The notes under the pieces are model-generated. The model worked only from the letters and a program-made list of their open reading frames with translations, did not search any database and was not told the DNA's origin. Source: Rhodothermus marinus DSM 4252 (lineage in GTDB: Bacteria; Bacteroidota; Rhodothermia; Rhodothermales; Rhodothermaceae). From it: a DNA stretch of 64,000 nt. The translations under genes were made by a program, and so were the position numbers. Below are positions 9,376-18,648 of this stretch, piece by piece (the first letter of the stretch is position 1; each line of letters starts with the position of its first letter). Location of the stretch: contig NC_013501.1 in NCBI RefSeq assembly GCF_000024845.1, positions 500,001-564,000 of the forward strand. Reading direction: 5' to 3'.

Positions 9376-10596
9376 ATGGAGATCCCCGCCCTTCAAGGGA
9401 TGACCATCGGTCAGGCGCTTCTGCCGATGGAGAAGCCGTTGCGGCTTCGCGAACAGCACCGCTCGTTGCGGATTGGCGTGCCCCGGGAAGTAGCAAACGA
9501 GGAGCGTCGCGTGGCGCTGGCCCCCAGCGGGGTGGCCACGCTGGTCGCCAACGGGCACGAGGTGTACGTCGAGCAGGGCGCCGGGGTGCTGGCGAACTTC
9601 CCGGACGCGGAGTACATGGAGGCCGGGGCGCAGATCGTGGCCACCCCGGAGGACCTTTACAGCCAGTGTGAGCTGATCGTCAAGGTCGGGCGGCCTACCG
9701 ACGACGAACTCAAGCTGCTGCAGGAAAACCAGGTGCTCATCTCCGCGCTGCACCTGGGCAACACCACGCCCGATTTTCTGCGGCGGCTCATGGAGCTGGG
9801 CGTTACGGGTATTGGCTTTGAATTTATCCGTGATTCGGACGGCACACTGCCCATCGTGCGCATGATGCACGAGATCATGGGGTCGATGGCCGTCCAGATT
9901 GCCGCCCGCTATCTGGAGAGCAACGAAGGGGGCAAAGGCGTCATGCTGGGCGGGATTTCGGGGGTGCCGCCGGCCACCGTGGTGATCATCGGCGCCGGCG
10001 TCGTCGGAGAGTGGGCCGCCCGCACGGCGCTGGGATTCGGCGCGCACGTGGTAGTGCTCGATACCGATCTGGGGGCGCTCCGGGCCATCGAACACTACCT
10101 GGATCGACGGGTCACCACGGCGATGGCCTCGGTCGAATTCATCCGCAAGGCGGTGCGGTCGGCCGACGTGGTGATCGGAGCCAAAATGGGCGAAGGGCAA
10201 CGGGCTCCCATTCTGGTCACCGAAGACATGGTGGCCGAAATGCAGCCCGGCTCGGTGATCGTCGATACGATGATCGATCAGGGCGGATGTATCGAAACGA
10301 GCCGTCCCACCACGCACTCCAACCCCGTCTTCCGTAAGTACGACGTCATCCACTACTGCGTGCCGAACATGCCCTCGAACGCGGCCCGCACGGCCACCTA
10401 TGCGCTGAACAACGTGCTGGTGCCCTACCTGATCGAGATCGGCGAGAGTGGCTCCATCCACGAGGCACTCTGGCGCAATGTGGGATTGCGTAACGGCACC
10501 TACGTCTACCGGCGCCACCTGACCAAGAAGAGCCTGGCGGCCATGTTCGGCCTCCCCTATCGCGACATCGAGCTGCTGATCGCCTCGGGCCTTTAG
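9376..10596 (+). CDS. ald: alanine dehydrogenase
   Basis: A 406-residue NAD-dependent dehydrogenase that converts L-alanine to pyruvate and ammonia. The N-terminal substrate domain has IGVPREVANEERRVALAPSGV (about residues 34-54). The Rossmann domain has VVIIGAGVVGEWAARTALGFGAHVVVLD (about 197-224). VDQGGCIETSRPTTHSNP and YCVPNMPSNAARTATYALNN are typical of Ald. The 30-residue N-terminal extension before the first beta-strand is longer than in Bacillus Ald, and the true start could be the ATG for MEKPLRLREQ (9430). It converges on a LacI gene with a 4-nt overlap at the stop codons. Confidence 0.88.
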   Translation: MEIPALQGMTIGQALLPMEKPLRLREQHRSLRIGVPREVANEERRVALAPSGVATLVANGHEVYVEQGAGVLANFPDAEYMEAGAQIVATPEDLYSQCELIVKVGRPTDDELKLLQENQVLISALHLGNTTPDFLRRLMELGVTGIGFEFIRDSDGTLPIVRMMHEIMGSMAVQIAARYLESNEGGKGVMLGGISGVPPATVVIIGAGVVGEWAARTALGFGAHVVVLDTDLGALRAIEHYLDRRVTTAMASVEFIRKAVRSADVVIGAKMGEGQRAPILVTEDMVAEMQPGSVIVDTMIDQGGCIETSRPTTHSNPVFRKYDVIHYCVPNMPSNAARTATYALNNVLVPYLIEIGESGSIHEALWRNVGLRNGTYVYRRHLTKKSLAAMFGLPYRDIELLIASGL

Positions 10597-11636
10597 GTCG
10601 AGGGCTGCAGGGCGCGCGTCGTGGCGCGGAGCACCAGCTCGAAGTCCAGGTGTACTTTCTCGATCGGCACGGGCTGCTCCGCCTCGATATTACGGATCAG
10701 GATTTCGGCCGCCTTTTCGCCCATCGTTTCTTTGGGCACGCGCACCGTCGAAAGCGGCCAGGGCGTGTAGCGAAGGAAGGCCAGGTCGTCGAAGCCCATG
10801 ACCGACACCTCGTCGGGCACCCGGATGCCCAGTTCCTGCAGCGCGCGGAGCACGCCGAGCGCCACCAGGTCGTTGTAGCAGGCGACGGCCGTGGGCATGG
10901 GATCGGGCCGCTGCGCGAAATATGCCCGGGCGGCCTCGTAGCCGTCGCGGGCATGCGCGCCGGCGTAGATGACCTGGTCGTCGCGAAGCGCCCGGTTCGA
11001 GGCGCTGAAGGCCCGGCGCACGCCTTCCAGGCGTTCTTCCGTGTGGAGCGAGTAGCGCGGGCCGGCAAAATAGACGATGTGCGCGTGCCCCTGCTCCATA
11101 AGATGCTGCACGGCCGCCTGCGAGGCGCGCACGTTGTCGATGTCCACCAGGTTGGCCTGCAGCCCGCGGATCCCCTCCAGCAGCACGAACGGAATGTTGC
11201 GGCGCTTGAGTTCGAAGATGTGCGAGAGGTCGGCCTCGTCGTCGATGACCGGCGTGATGATGAAGCCGTTGACGTCCTTGGCCGTCATGAGCTGAATAAT
11301 CTGCTGCTCGGCGCGGAACGAGCCTTCGGAGCTGGCCACCAGGATCGTGTAGCCTTTGGCCTCGGCCACGCGCCGGGCGCCGGCGATCAGCTCGGCATAG
11401 TACGGGTTGTCGTCTTCCTTGATGATGAAGCCGATGCTGCGCTCCCCGTCGGAGCGGAAGCGGTGGCGGGCGAATTCGCGCGGCCGGTAGTTGAGCTCGC
11501 GGATCACGGCCAGCACCTTTTCGCGGGTGGCCGCGCTGACCGTATCCCGATCGTTCAGCACGGCCGAGACGGTGGCCTTCGAGACGCCGGCCAGACGGGC
11601 AACGTCCGAGATGGTAGGATTGCGCCGCTTCTTCAT
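10593..11636 (-). CDS. LacI family transcriptional regulator (paralogue 1)
   Basis: A 347-residue repressor. Residues about 7-50 form the LacI helix-turn-helix and hinge (TISDVARLAGVSKATVSAVL). A periplasmic-binding-protein-like ligand domain follows (about 65-340). It is clearly a paralogue of the regulator at 26610-27692; both contain FELKRRNIPFVL and HIVYFAGPRYSLHTEER-type blocks. The ligand is unknown; the neighbours (GH26 upstream, arabinose genes beyond) suggest a plant sugar. AAATCGGTTC and a second imperfect box lie 10-30 nt upstream of the start and could be its own operator. Confidence 0.9.
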   Translation of the reverse strand: MKKRRNPTISDVARLAGVSKATVSAVLNDRDTVSAATREKVLAVIRELNYRPREFARHRFRSDGERSIGFIIKEDDNPYYAELIAGARRVAEAKGYTILVASSEGSFRAEQQIIQLMTAKDVNGFIITPVIDDEADLSHIFELKRRNIPFVLLEGIRGLQANLVDIDNVRASQAAVQHLMEQGHAHIVYFAGPRYSLHTEERLEGVRRAFSASNRALRDDQVIYAGAHARDGYEAARAYFAQRPDPMPTAVACYNDLVALGVLRALQELGIRVPDEVSVMGFDDLAFLRYTPWPLSTVRVPKETMGEKAAEILIRNIEAEQPVPIEKVHLDFELVLRATTRALQPST

Positions 11637-11738
11637 TGCAGGTAAACTGGACCGTTAAATCGGTTCAAATTCCGTCGTGGAATAAAGGACCCCGGGGCCA
11701 GGTTCCCGGAAGCCGTGCGAAGCCGGCGCGGGATGTTT

Positions 11739-12881
11739 TCAACGGCCGTTTTCCAGGCGGTACAGGTCGGGCAGTTCGTCTTCGAAGTAAATGAGCGGGT
11801 GGGCCTTGAAGCGACGAAAGTCCTCGGCGCTGGGATGACCGGGATAGGGGGCGAAGTAGTGTCCGGGTCGGTTGTAGGCGTTGCGCCAGGTGAGCACGTA
11901 GATGATCTGGCGCGTCGTGTCGTCGTGATCGAGCGCCCGGAGCAGTTTGCCTGTCCACCAGGTGCTGTCGGGAATGGCTTCGTAGCCGGTTTCGGTCAGG
12001 GCGGCCAGTTTGCCGCGCGCCCGGGCCATGCGAACCACGTCGTGCAGCTCACGGATCAGGAAGGGGAGCGTTTCCTCGCTTTTGTGGGAGTGGTAGTCGT
12101 CGAAGCCCAGCAGGTCCACGTAGTCGTCGCCGGGGTAGCGTTCCAGGTAATCCTCGGGCGAGTGGAAGCGATCGGAGGAGTAGGCCAGGAGCAGGTTGTG
12201 CAGGCCCTTTTCCCGGCGCAGGTAATCGACGGTAAAACGCCAGAGCTGGATGAATTCGTCCGGGGTGCAGTGGCCGCGCCCCCACCAGAACCAGCTACCG
12301 GTCCACTCGTGGTAAGGGCGGAAGATGATGGGGATGGCGACGGTGTCGGTGCGGCCGGGCGGTACGCCCCGGAGCGTGCGGACGAAGTCGGCGAAGCGGT
12401 CCAGCCAGCTCCGGAACAGGGCGTGTTGCGGGCCGCCGGGCAGGATGGCATCGACCGCCCGCGTGGTGTCCCAGGCGTTGCCGCCGCTGACCGGGTTGTC
12501 CATGTGCCAGCTGATCGTGATGACGCCGCCGCGCTGGAAGCCTTCGATGATCCAGCGGCGCATGTCGTCGAAGCGCACGCCGTCGAGGTTGCGTTCGGCC
12601 CCGTGTTCCAGGTCGCCCACGTCCCAGCCGTAGACGGCCGGATAGGAGCCGGTCACTGCTTTCACGTCGGAGCGGCCGGGTTCGGCCCACCAGGAGACGC
12701 CGTAGGCCAGGTCGTCCTGATGGCCGTAGAGGATGGCGCGGGGGGCCAGACGGTACAGGTTGTGAAAGAGCGCGCGTGTTTCCGGGGTGGCGTCCGGATC
12801 GGAGGGGGCGACGGACGGCTGCGAATCGGCCGCATTACAGCCGAGCAGGAGCAGTCCGAGCAGCAACAGCGTGCGAAGCAT
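11739..12881 (-). CDS. glycoside hydrolase family 26 lipoprotein (mannanase-type)
   Basis: The start is taken at ATG 12881, giving 380 residues with signal MLRTLLLLGLLLLGC (lipobox Cys at 15); an ATG 30 nt upstream (12911) adds a Pro-rich segment before the signal and is less likely. It has the GH26 hallmarks: ILYGHQDDLAYG at about 50-61, acid/base Glu192 in FRPYHEWTGSWFWWG, and nucleophile Glu297 in LTETGYE. GH26 enzymes are mostly endo-beta-1,4-mannanases, with some beta-1,3-xylanases and lichenases. The substrate is therefore probably mannan or galactomannan, which would also supply galactose to the gal genes. Confidence 0.88.
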   Translation of the reverse strand: MLRTLLLLGLLLLGCNAADSQPSVAPSDPDATPETRALFHNLYRLAPRAILYGHQDDLAYGVSWWAEPGRSDVKAVTGSYPAVYGWDVGDLEHGAERNLDGVRFDDMRRWIIEGFQRGGVITISWHMDNPVSGGNAWDTTRAVDAILPGGPQHALFRSWLDRFADFVRTLRGVPPGRTDTVAIPIIFRPYHEWTGSWFWWGRGHCTPDEFIQLWRFTVDYLRREKGLHNLLLAYSSDRFHSPEDYLERYPGDDYVDLLGFDDYHSHKSEETLPFLIRELHDVVRMARARGKLAALTETGYEAIPDSTWWTGKLLRALDHDDTTRQIIYVLTWRNAYNRPGHYFAPYPGHPSAEDFRRFKAHPLIYFEDELPDLYRLENGR

Positions 12882-13015
12882 GGCCGGGATGGAAGGCGGT
12901 GGCGGTGACATAGCACAGAGCTACTATAATCCATTCATTTTACAAAATAAATCTTCTATCGTTTATTCACGGGATCTTTATGAAATGCCCGTCCGGTGAA
13001 AAGCCGGCCACAGGC

Positions 13016-13046
13016 TTGCTTAATAAAAAGAGGTTTCCTATTATTG
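13016..13046 (+). promoter_or_regulatory. candidate promoter of the L-arabinose operon
   Basis: TTGCTT (13016-13021), a 17-nt spacer, then TATTATTG (13039-13046), one mismatch from TAnnTTTG. The spacing is identical to that found upstream of tonB and galM. It lies 76 nt before the isomerase start, in the 211-nt gap that separates the operon from the divergent GH26 gene. Confidence 0.5.
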
Positions 13047-13089
13047 AATCGCTTCGCTCATTACCTAAACGATACCTGAAATCGCTTTT
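13047..13089 (+). promoter_or_regulatory. operator-like half-sites downstream of the ara promoter
   Basis: GAATCGCTTC overlaps or follows the -7 box (13046 onward), followed by AAACGATACC (13067-13076) and AAATCGCTTTT (13079-13089). The GAATCG(C/T)TT and AAACGAT half-sites are also the arms of the large inverted repeat downstream of the galM promoter (21786-21815), in the same position relative to the -7 box. That suggests one repressor for both units (inference). Confidence 0.4.
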
Positions 13090-13122
13090 GCTGTCACTGT
13101 AAAACCCAGGGAGGTGCAACAC

Positions 13123-14526
13123 ATGGTTACACTGGGGGTGCTTATCGGCAACCGGGGCTTTTTCCCCGCCCATCTCTGCACTGAAGGCCGCCAGAAGGTA
13201 TTGCAGGTACTGGAATCGGAAGGGATCCGGGCACTCATCCTTCCGGAAGAGGCCACGCGCAACGGCGCCGTCGAAAGCCTCGAAGAAGCGCGGAAATACG
13301 CCGAGTTTTTCAAAGCGCATCGCGATGAACTGGACGGCGTGCTGGTCTCGCTTCCCAACTTCGGCGACGAGCGGGCCATCGCCAATACGTTGCGCTGGGC
13401 CGGGATCGACGTGCCCGTGCTGATTCACGCCTTTCCGGATCAGCCCGATCGCATGTCGATCAACTTCCGTCGCGACAGTTTCTGCGGCAAGATTTCGGTC
13501 TGCAACAACCTGTACCAGTACGGCATCCGCTACTCGCTGACGACGCTGCACACGGTCGATCCCGACAGCGAGGCGTTTCGGGCCGATCTGCGGCGCTTTG
13601 CGGCCGTCTGTCGCGTGGTGCGCTCGCTGCGCGGGCTGCGGATCGGACAGATCGGTGCGCGGCCGGCCGCCTTCAACACCGTGCGCTACAGCGAAAAACT
13701 GCTCGAACGGGCGGGCATCACCGTCGAGCCGCTGGACCTTTCGGAGCTGCTGGGCTGGATCCGGCGCATGAACGATCAGGACCCGCCGGTCCAGCAGAAG
13801 CTCGAAGAAATCCGGGCCTATACCGACACCCAGGGCATCCCTGAGGAAAGCCTGTACAAGCTGGCCAAGCTGGGCGTGGCCATCGATCGCTTTCTGCAGG
13901 AAAAAGAACTCAAGGCGGTGGCCATTCAGTGCTGGACGGCCCTCGAGGAATTCTATGGCGTGGTGCCCTGCACGCCCATGAGCATGCTCAGCAACCGGCT
14001 GATCCCCAGCGCCTGCGAGGCCGACATCCCGGGCGTGCTCAGCATGTACCTGCTGCAGCAGGCTTCGGGCAAACCCGCGGCGCTGCTGGACTGGAATAAC
14101 AACTACAGAGACGAGCTGGACAAGGGCGTCGTGTTCCACTGCAGCAACCTGCCGGCCGCCTTTTTCGAGTCGCAACGCATGGATTATCAGGAGATCATTG
14201 CGGGCACGGTCGGTAAGGAAAACACCTACGGCACGCTGGTGGGGCGCATCGCGCCGGGACCGTTCACCTTCTGCGGGCTGACCACCGACGAATTCAGCGG
14301 CCGCATCCGCACCTACGTGGGCGAAGGACGCTTTACGGACGATCCGCTCGAGACCTTCGGTGGCTACGGGGTCTTCGAAGTGCCCGGCCTGCAGCAGCTG
14401 TTGCGCTATATCTGCGCCAACGGCTTTCCGCACCACGTGGCCGCCACGCTGAACCACGTGGCCGACGTGCTGGCCGAGGCGCTGGGGACGTACCTGGGCT
14501 GGGACGTGTACCGCCATCAGGCCTGA
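13123..14526 (+). CDS. FucI/AraA-like sugar isomerase, probable L-arabinose isomerase
   Basis: A protein of about 467 residues. ATG 13123 is chosen because an AGGGAGGTG ribosome-binding sequence lies 8 nt upstream; the earlier in-frame GTG at 13114 is inside that sequence. It belongs to the L-fucose isomerase-related family (COG2407 type), visible in LIGNRGFFPAHLCTEGR, the central AIQCWTALEEFYGVVPCTPMS and the C-terminal GGYGVFEVPGLQQLLRYICANGFPHHVA. It is not the canonical 500-residue AraA family. It is the first gene of an operon with araB and araD, so the reaction is most likely L-arabinose to L-ribulose. The function is inferred from context; L-fucose or D-arabinose are alternatives. Confidence 0.75.
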   Translation: MVTLGVLIGNRGFFPAHLCTEGRQKVLQVLESEGIRALILPEEATRNGAVESLEEARKYAEFFKAHRDELDGVLVSLPNFGDERAIANTLRWAGIDVPVLIHAFPDQPDRMSINFRRDSFCGKISVCNNLYQYGIRYSLTTLHTVDPDSEAFRADLRRFAAVCRVVRSLRGLRIGQIGARPAAFNTVRYSEKLLERAGITVEPLDLSELLGWIRRMNDQDPPVQQKLEEIRAYTDTQGIPEESLYKLAKLGVAIDRFLQEKELKAVAIQCWTALEEFYGVVPCTPMSMLSNRLIPSACEADIPGVLSMYLLQQASGKPAALLDWNNNYRDELDKGVVFHCSNLPAAFFESQRMDYQEIIAGTVGKENTYGTLVGRIAPGPFTFCGLTTDEFSGRIRTYVGEGRFTDDPLETFGGYGVFEVPGLQQLLRYICANGFPHHVAATLNHVADVLAEALGTYLGWDVYRHQA

Positions 14527-14547
14527 ACCACACCGGAGGAAAACGCC

Positions 14548-16236
14548 ATGCAACCGACGTTCGCCATCGGACTGGACTACGGCACGAATTCCGTCCGGGC
14601 CCTGATCGTCAACGTGCAGACCGGCGAGGAAGTCGGCACCTGCGTGTTTCCGTATCCTTCGGGCGAGCAGGGTATTCTTCTGGACGCATCCGATCCGGAT
14701 CTGGCCCGTCAGTATCCGGGCGACTACCTGCAGGGCGCCGAGGTAAGCATCCGGGGAGCGCTGGAGCAGGCGCGGCGCCATCCCGACTTCGATCCCGCAC
14801 GCGTCATCGGCATCGGGGTCGACACGACAGGTTCGACGCCGCTGCCGGTCGACGCTGAGGGGCGTCCGCTGGCTTTCGACGAACGCTTTCGCAACAACCT
14901 CAATGCCCAGGCCTGGCTCTGGAAGGACCATACGAGCCATGCCGAGGCGGCCGAGATCACCGAAAAGGCGCGGGCGCTGCGGCCGCACTACATTGCCCGC
15001 TACGGCGGCACCTACAGCGCCGAGTGGTTCTGGGCCAAAATCCTGCACTGTCGGCGGGTGGATCCGGAGGTGTTCGAGGCGGCCTACACGTGGGTGGAGA
15101 TCGCCGACTGGATCCCGGCGGCGCTGACCGGCACCGAGCATCCCGAACGGCTGCGGCGCTCGATCTGTGCCGCCGGCCACAAGGCGTTCTTCAACCCGGA
15201 CTGGGGTGGCTACCCGGACGAAGAATTCCTGGCCGCCATCGATCCGGCGCTGGTGCGCGTGCGGCGCTCGTTGCCGGACCGGGCCTACGACGTGTCGCAA
15301 CCGGCGGGGCGGCTCACGCCCGAATGGGCCGAGCGGCTGGGCCTTCCGGCTGGCATTCCCGTGGCCGTCGGTGCCTTCGACGCCCATCTGGGGGCCGTGG
15401 GGGCGGGCATCGAACCGGGCGTGCTGGTCAAGATCATCGGTACGTCCACCTGCGACATCATGATCGCACCGGGCGATCAGCCGCTGGCCGACATTCCCGG
15501 GCTGTGCGGCATCGTGCGCGACTCGGTGCTCCCGGGCTACTACGGGCTGGAAGCCGGCCAGTCGGCCGTGGGCGACATCTTCAACTGGTTCGTGCAGGTG
15601 GTGCGCCCGGAGGGTCAGGATCATGCTTCGCTGACCGAGGCGGCCGCGCGGCTGCGTCCGGGCGAAAGCGGCCTGCTGGCGCTCGACTGGCACAACGGCA
15701 ACCGGACCGTGCTCGTCGATCAGCGCCTGACCGGGCTGATCGTGGGGCTGACGCTGCGCTCAACACCCGCCGAGATCTACCGGGCGCTGATGGAAGCGAC
15801 GGCCTTCGGGGCCCGCGTCATCATGGAGCGTTTCGAGGAATATGGCGTGCTGGTTCGGCGCGTGCTGGCCTGCGGGGGCATTCCGCCCAAAAATCCGCTG
15901 CTCATGCAGATCTATGCCGATGTGATGGGCCGTCGCCTCGAGCTGGCCCGAAGCGATCTGACCTGTGCGCTGGGCGCCGCCATCAGCGGGGCCGTGGTGG
16001 CCGGCAAGCAGAACGGTGGCTACGATCGCTTCGACGAAGCCATCCGGGCCATGACCGGCGTGCGGCCGGAAGCCTACGAACCGGACCCGGAGCGACGGCG
16101 CGTCTACGACGAGCTTTTTGCACTTTATAAGAATTTGCACGACGCCTTTGGGGTATCCGGCGTCGAAATGGATCTTTATCCAGTGATGAAGCGCTTGCTT
16201 CAAATCCGTGACGAGGTATGGCGTTCGAAAAACTGA
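14548..16236 (+). CDS. araB: ribulokinase
   Basis: A 562-residue FGGY-family kinase that phosphorylates L-ribulose to L-ribulose-5-phosphate. The start is supported by GAGGAAAA 8 nt upstream. Motifs seen: IGLDYGTNSVRALIVN at the N-terminus, GIGVDTTGSTPLPVD (about 89-103), GAFDAHLGAVGAGIEPGVLVKIIGTSTCDIM (the AraB active-site region) and LACGGIPPKNPLLMQIYADV near the C-terminus. The length matches AraB (about 560) rather than shorter FGGY kinases. The gene overlaps araD by 19 nt. Confidence 0.93.
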   Translation: MQPTFAIGLDYGTNSVRALIVNVQTGEEVGTCVFPYPSGEQGILLDASDPDLARQYPGDYLQGAEVSIRGALEQARRHPDFDPARVIGIGVDTTGSTPLPVDAEGRPLAFDERFRNNLNAQAWLWKDHTSHAEAAEITEKARALRPHYIARYGGTYSAEWFWAKILHCRRVDPEVFEAAYTWVEIADWIPAALTGTEHPERLRRSICAAGHKAFFNPDWGGYPDEEFLAAIDPALVRVRRSLPDRAYDVSQPAGRLTPEWAERLGLPAGIPVAVGAFDAHLGAVGAGIEPGVLVKIIGTSTCDIMIAPGDQPLADIPGLCGIVRDSVLPGYYGLEAGQSAVGDIFNWFVQVVRPEGQDHASLTEAAARLRPGESGLLALDWHNGNRTVLVDQRLTGLIVGLTLRSTPAEIYRALMEATAFGARVIMERFEEYGVLVRRVLACGGIPPKNPLLMQIYADVMGRRLELARSDLTCALGAAISGAVVAGKQNGGYDRFDEAIRAMTGVRPEAYEPDPERRRVYDELFALYKNLHDAFGVSGVEMDLYPVMKRLLQIRDEVWRSKN

Positions 16237-16919
16237 AGGCGGCGGTCTGGAAGACGAACCGGGACATCGTGCGGAGCGGGCTGGTGCAGCTCACCTGGGG
16301 CAATGCCAGCGGGGTGGATCGCCAGGCCGGCGTCATGGCCATCAAACCCAGCGGCGTGGACTACGACCGACTGCGGCCGGACGACATGGTGATCGTCGAA
16401 CTGGAAACCGGCCGCGTGGTGGAGGGCACGCTGAAGCCCTCGACCGACACGCCCACGCACCGCTACCTGTACCTGGCGTTCGAAGAAATCGGCGGCATCG
16501 TGCACACGCATTCCCGACATGCGGTGGCCTGGGCCCAGGCGCGCCGACCGATCCCGTGCCTGGGGACGACCCATGCCGACCATTTCTACGGAGAGATTCC
16601 GGTTACGCGACCGTTGCGGCCGGAAGAGGTCGCCGAAGCCTACGAGCACCAGACGGGCGTGGTGATCGCCGAGTGCTTCCGGGAGCGCGGGCTCGATCCG
16701 CTGGAGGTGCCCGGCGTGCTGGTGGCCGGGCATGGCCCTTTTGCCTGGGGTGAAACCCCGGAAAAAGCGGCCGAAAACGCGCTGGTGCTCGAACTGGTGG
16801 CCGAAATGGCCCTCTACACCTGTCAGCTCAATCCCGAAGCGCCCGTGCTCGAGCGGTACGTGCTGGACAAACACTTCCGGCGCAAGCACGGAAGCCAGGC
16901 TTACTACGGACAGCGATAG
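16218..16919 (+). CDS. araD: L-ribulose-5-phosphate 4-epimerase
   Basis: A 233-residue zinc-dependent class II aldolase-family enzyme giving D-xylulose-5-phosphate. The zinc and catalytic histidines are in VHTHSRHAVAWAQARR and GTTHADHFYGEIP, almost identical in pattern to AraD. SNAS-type phosphate binding appears as LTWGNASGVDR near residue 27. The start codon lies inside the end of araB, so the two are translationally coupled. Confidence 0.95.
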   Translation: MAFEKLKAAVWKTNRDIVRSGLVQLTWGNASGVDRQAGVMAIKPSGVDYDRLRPDDMVIVELETGRVVEGTLKPSTDTPTHRYLYLAFEEIGGIVHTHSRHAVAWAQARRPIPCLGTTHADHFYGEIPVTRPLRPEEVAEAYEHQTGVVIAECFRERGLDPLEVPGVLVAGHGPFAWGETPEKAAENALVLELVAEMALYTCQLNPEAPVLERYVLDKHFRRKHGSQAYYGQR

Positions 16920-16950
16920 ACTCCTTCCCCAACGAACCTTCTGGAGCCCT

Positions 16951-18624
16951 ATGACGGTACTGGACTGGTTAATCGTGGCGGCCTATTTCGCGATCCTGGC
17001 CGGGATCGTCTGGTGGTCGGCCCGCCGCGTCAAGACCACCACGGACTATTTCCTGGCCGGCCGCGACGTGGGCTTTTTCGTCATCGGCGCCTCGATTTTC
17101 GCTTCGAACATCGGCTCGGAGCACATCGTGGGGCTGGCCGGAAGCGGTGCGGCCAACGGCCTGGCCCAGGCGCACTGGGAGCTGCACGCCTGGATTCTGG
17201 TGCTGCTGGCCTGGGTGTTCGTGCCGTTTTACTACCGCTCGGGCGTTTTCACGATGCCGGAGTTTCTCGAGCGGCGCTTCAACAGCCGCGCGCGCTGGAT
17301 TCTGGCCGTGGTGTCGCTGACGGCCTACGTGTTCACGAAGGTGTCGGTGACGGTCTATGCGGGGGCGCTGGTGTTTCGGACGCTGCTGGCCGACGTGTTT
17401 GGTTCGCCGGACCAGGCGTTCTGGGTGGGGGCGATTGCGACGGTGCTGGCCACGGGGATTTACACGATTCTGGGGGGGCTTCGGGCGGTGGTTTACACCG
17501 AGGTGTTGCAGACGGGGTTGTTGATTCTGGGGAGTGTGTTCATCACGGTGTTCGGACTTTCGGCGCTGGGGGGCTGGGGCGAGCTGCGGGAGGTGGCGCG
17601 CCTGCAGGGCGAGCAGTGGGCCCTGTGGCGCTCGAACAGTGATCCGGTGTTTCCGTGGCTGGGCGTGATGATTTCCTCGCCGATCGTGGGCATCTGGTAC
17701 TGGTGCACGGACCAGTACATTGTGCAGCGGACGCTGGCGGCGCGTTCGCTCAAGGATGCACGTCGGGGCGCGCTCTGGGGTGGTTTTCTGAAGGTGTGGC
17801 CGGTGTTCATTTTTCTGGTGCCGGGGATGATCGGCTATGCGCTGCACCAGAAGGGGTTGATTCACATTCCGACGGACGCCACGGGGAAGATTCAGGGCGA
17901 CATGGTCTTTCCGACGCTGGTGGCGGAGTTGTTGCCGCTGGGCCTGCGTGGGCTGGTCGTCGGCGGCCTGCTTTCGGCATTGATGTCGTCGCTTTCGTCG
18001 CTGTTCAATTCGTGCGCGACGCTTTTCACGGTGGACATTTACGAGAAGCTTCGTCCGGGTCGCCCGGAGCCGGAGCTGGTGCGTGTGGGACGGATTGCGA
18101 CGGCGGTGGTGGTGGGGCTGGGCTTGCTGTGGATTCCGATCATGAAGGTGATGGCCGAGTCGAAGGCGGGGTTGTACGACTATTTGCAGAACGTGCAGGG
18201 TTTTCTGGCGCCGCCGATCACGGCGGTATTTCTGCTGGGATTGGCCAGTCGTCGCATCAATGCGAAGGGTGCGGTGTGGGGGCTTGGTGTTGGTTTTGTG
18301 CTGGGGCTGTTGAAGTTGACGTTGCAGTCGATGGTGCAGAACGGGGCGCTGGATCCGAATACGCTCCTGGGCGCAATCGGTGCGTTTAATGGCTATTACT
18401 TCTCCGGACTGTTATTTTTCGTGAGCGTGGCGATTGTGGTGGGTGTGTCGTTGCTGACGGAGGCGCCGCCGGAGGAGAAGGTTCGGGGGTTGACGTTTGG
18501 TACGGTGTCGGCGTCGGACCGGTCTGAGAGTCGGAAGACGTGGGACTGGCGGGATGTGACGTTGACGGTGGTGGTGCTGGGGCTGGTGCTGGCGATTTAT
18601 CTGTACTTCTCCTTCTGGGTGTAA
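16951..18624 (+). CDS. sodium:solute symporter (SSS family), probable arabinose importer
   Basis: A 557-residue membrane protein. ATG 16951 is chosen (GGAG 6 nt upstream, and the first helix VLDWLIVAAYFAILAGIVWW begins immediately); a longer in-frame extension covers araD in another frame and is not real. The SSS signature is clear: TTDYFLAGRDVGFFVIGASIFASNIGSEHIVGLAGSG near the N-terminus, and GLVVGGLLSALMSSLSSLFNSCATLFTVDIY in the middle, with about 14 helices. Its place between araD and tkt suggests L-arabinose uptake with sodium. Codon choice changes inside the gene near 17.4 kb, from C-ended to G- and T-ended codons. Confidence 0.88.
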   Translation: MTVLDWLIVAAYFAILAGIVWWSARRVKTTTDYFLAGRDVGFFVIGASIFASNIGSEHIVGLAGSGAANGLAQAHWELHAWILVLLAWVFVPFYYRSGVFTMPEFLERRFNSRARWILAVVSLTAYVFTKVSVTVYAGALVFRTLLADVFGSPDQAFWVGAIATVLATGIYTILGGLRAVVYTEVLQTGLLILGSVFITVFGLSALGGWGELREVARLQGEQWALWRSNSDPVFPWLGVMISSPIVGIWYWCTDQYIVQRTLAARSLKDARRGALWGGFLKVWPVFIFLVPGMIGYALHQKGLIHIPTDATGKIQGDMVFPTLVAELLPLGLRGLVVGGLLSALMSSLSSLFNSCATLFTVDIYEKLRPGRPEPELVRVGRIATAVVVGLGLLWIPIMKVMAESKAGLYDYLQNVQGFLAPPITAVFLLGLASRRINAKGAVWGLGVGFVLGLLKLTLQSMVQNGALDPNTLLGAIGAFNGYYFSGLLFFVSVAIVVGVSLLTEAPPEEKVRGLTFGTVSASDRSESRKTWDWRDVTLTVVVLGLVLAIYLYFSFWV

Positions 18625-18648
18625 CCTGAAAGACATAAACCAGAAACC

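Noticed and set aside
11655-11680. GGTTCAAATTCC resembling a tRNA T-arm
   Set aside because: No acceptor stem, anticodon arm or D-arm can be paired around it, and upstream sequence is the LacI coding region. The bases fit an operator-like box better.
13114-13122. GTG at 13114 as the isomerase start
   Set aside because: It lies inside the AGGGAGGTG ribosome-binding sequence for ATG 13123.
12967-15693. A 908-residue minus-strand frame opposite the isomerase and araB
   Set aside because: Antisense shadow across two well-supported genes with intact motifs and ribosome-binding sites.
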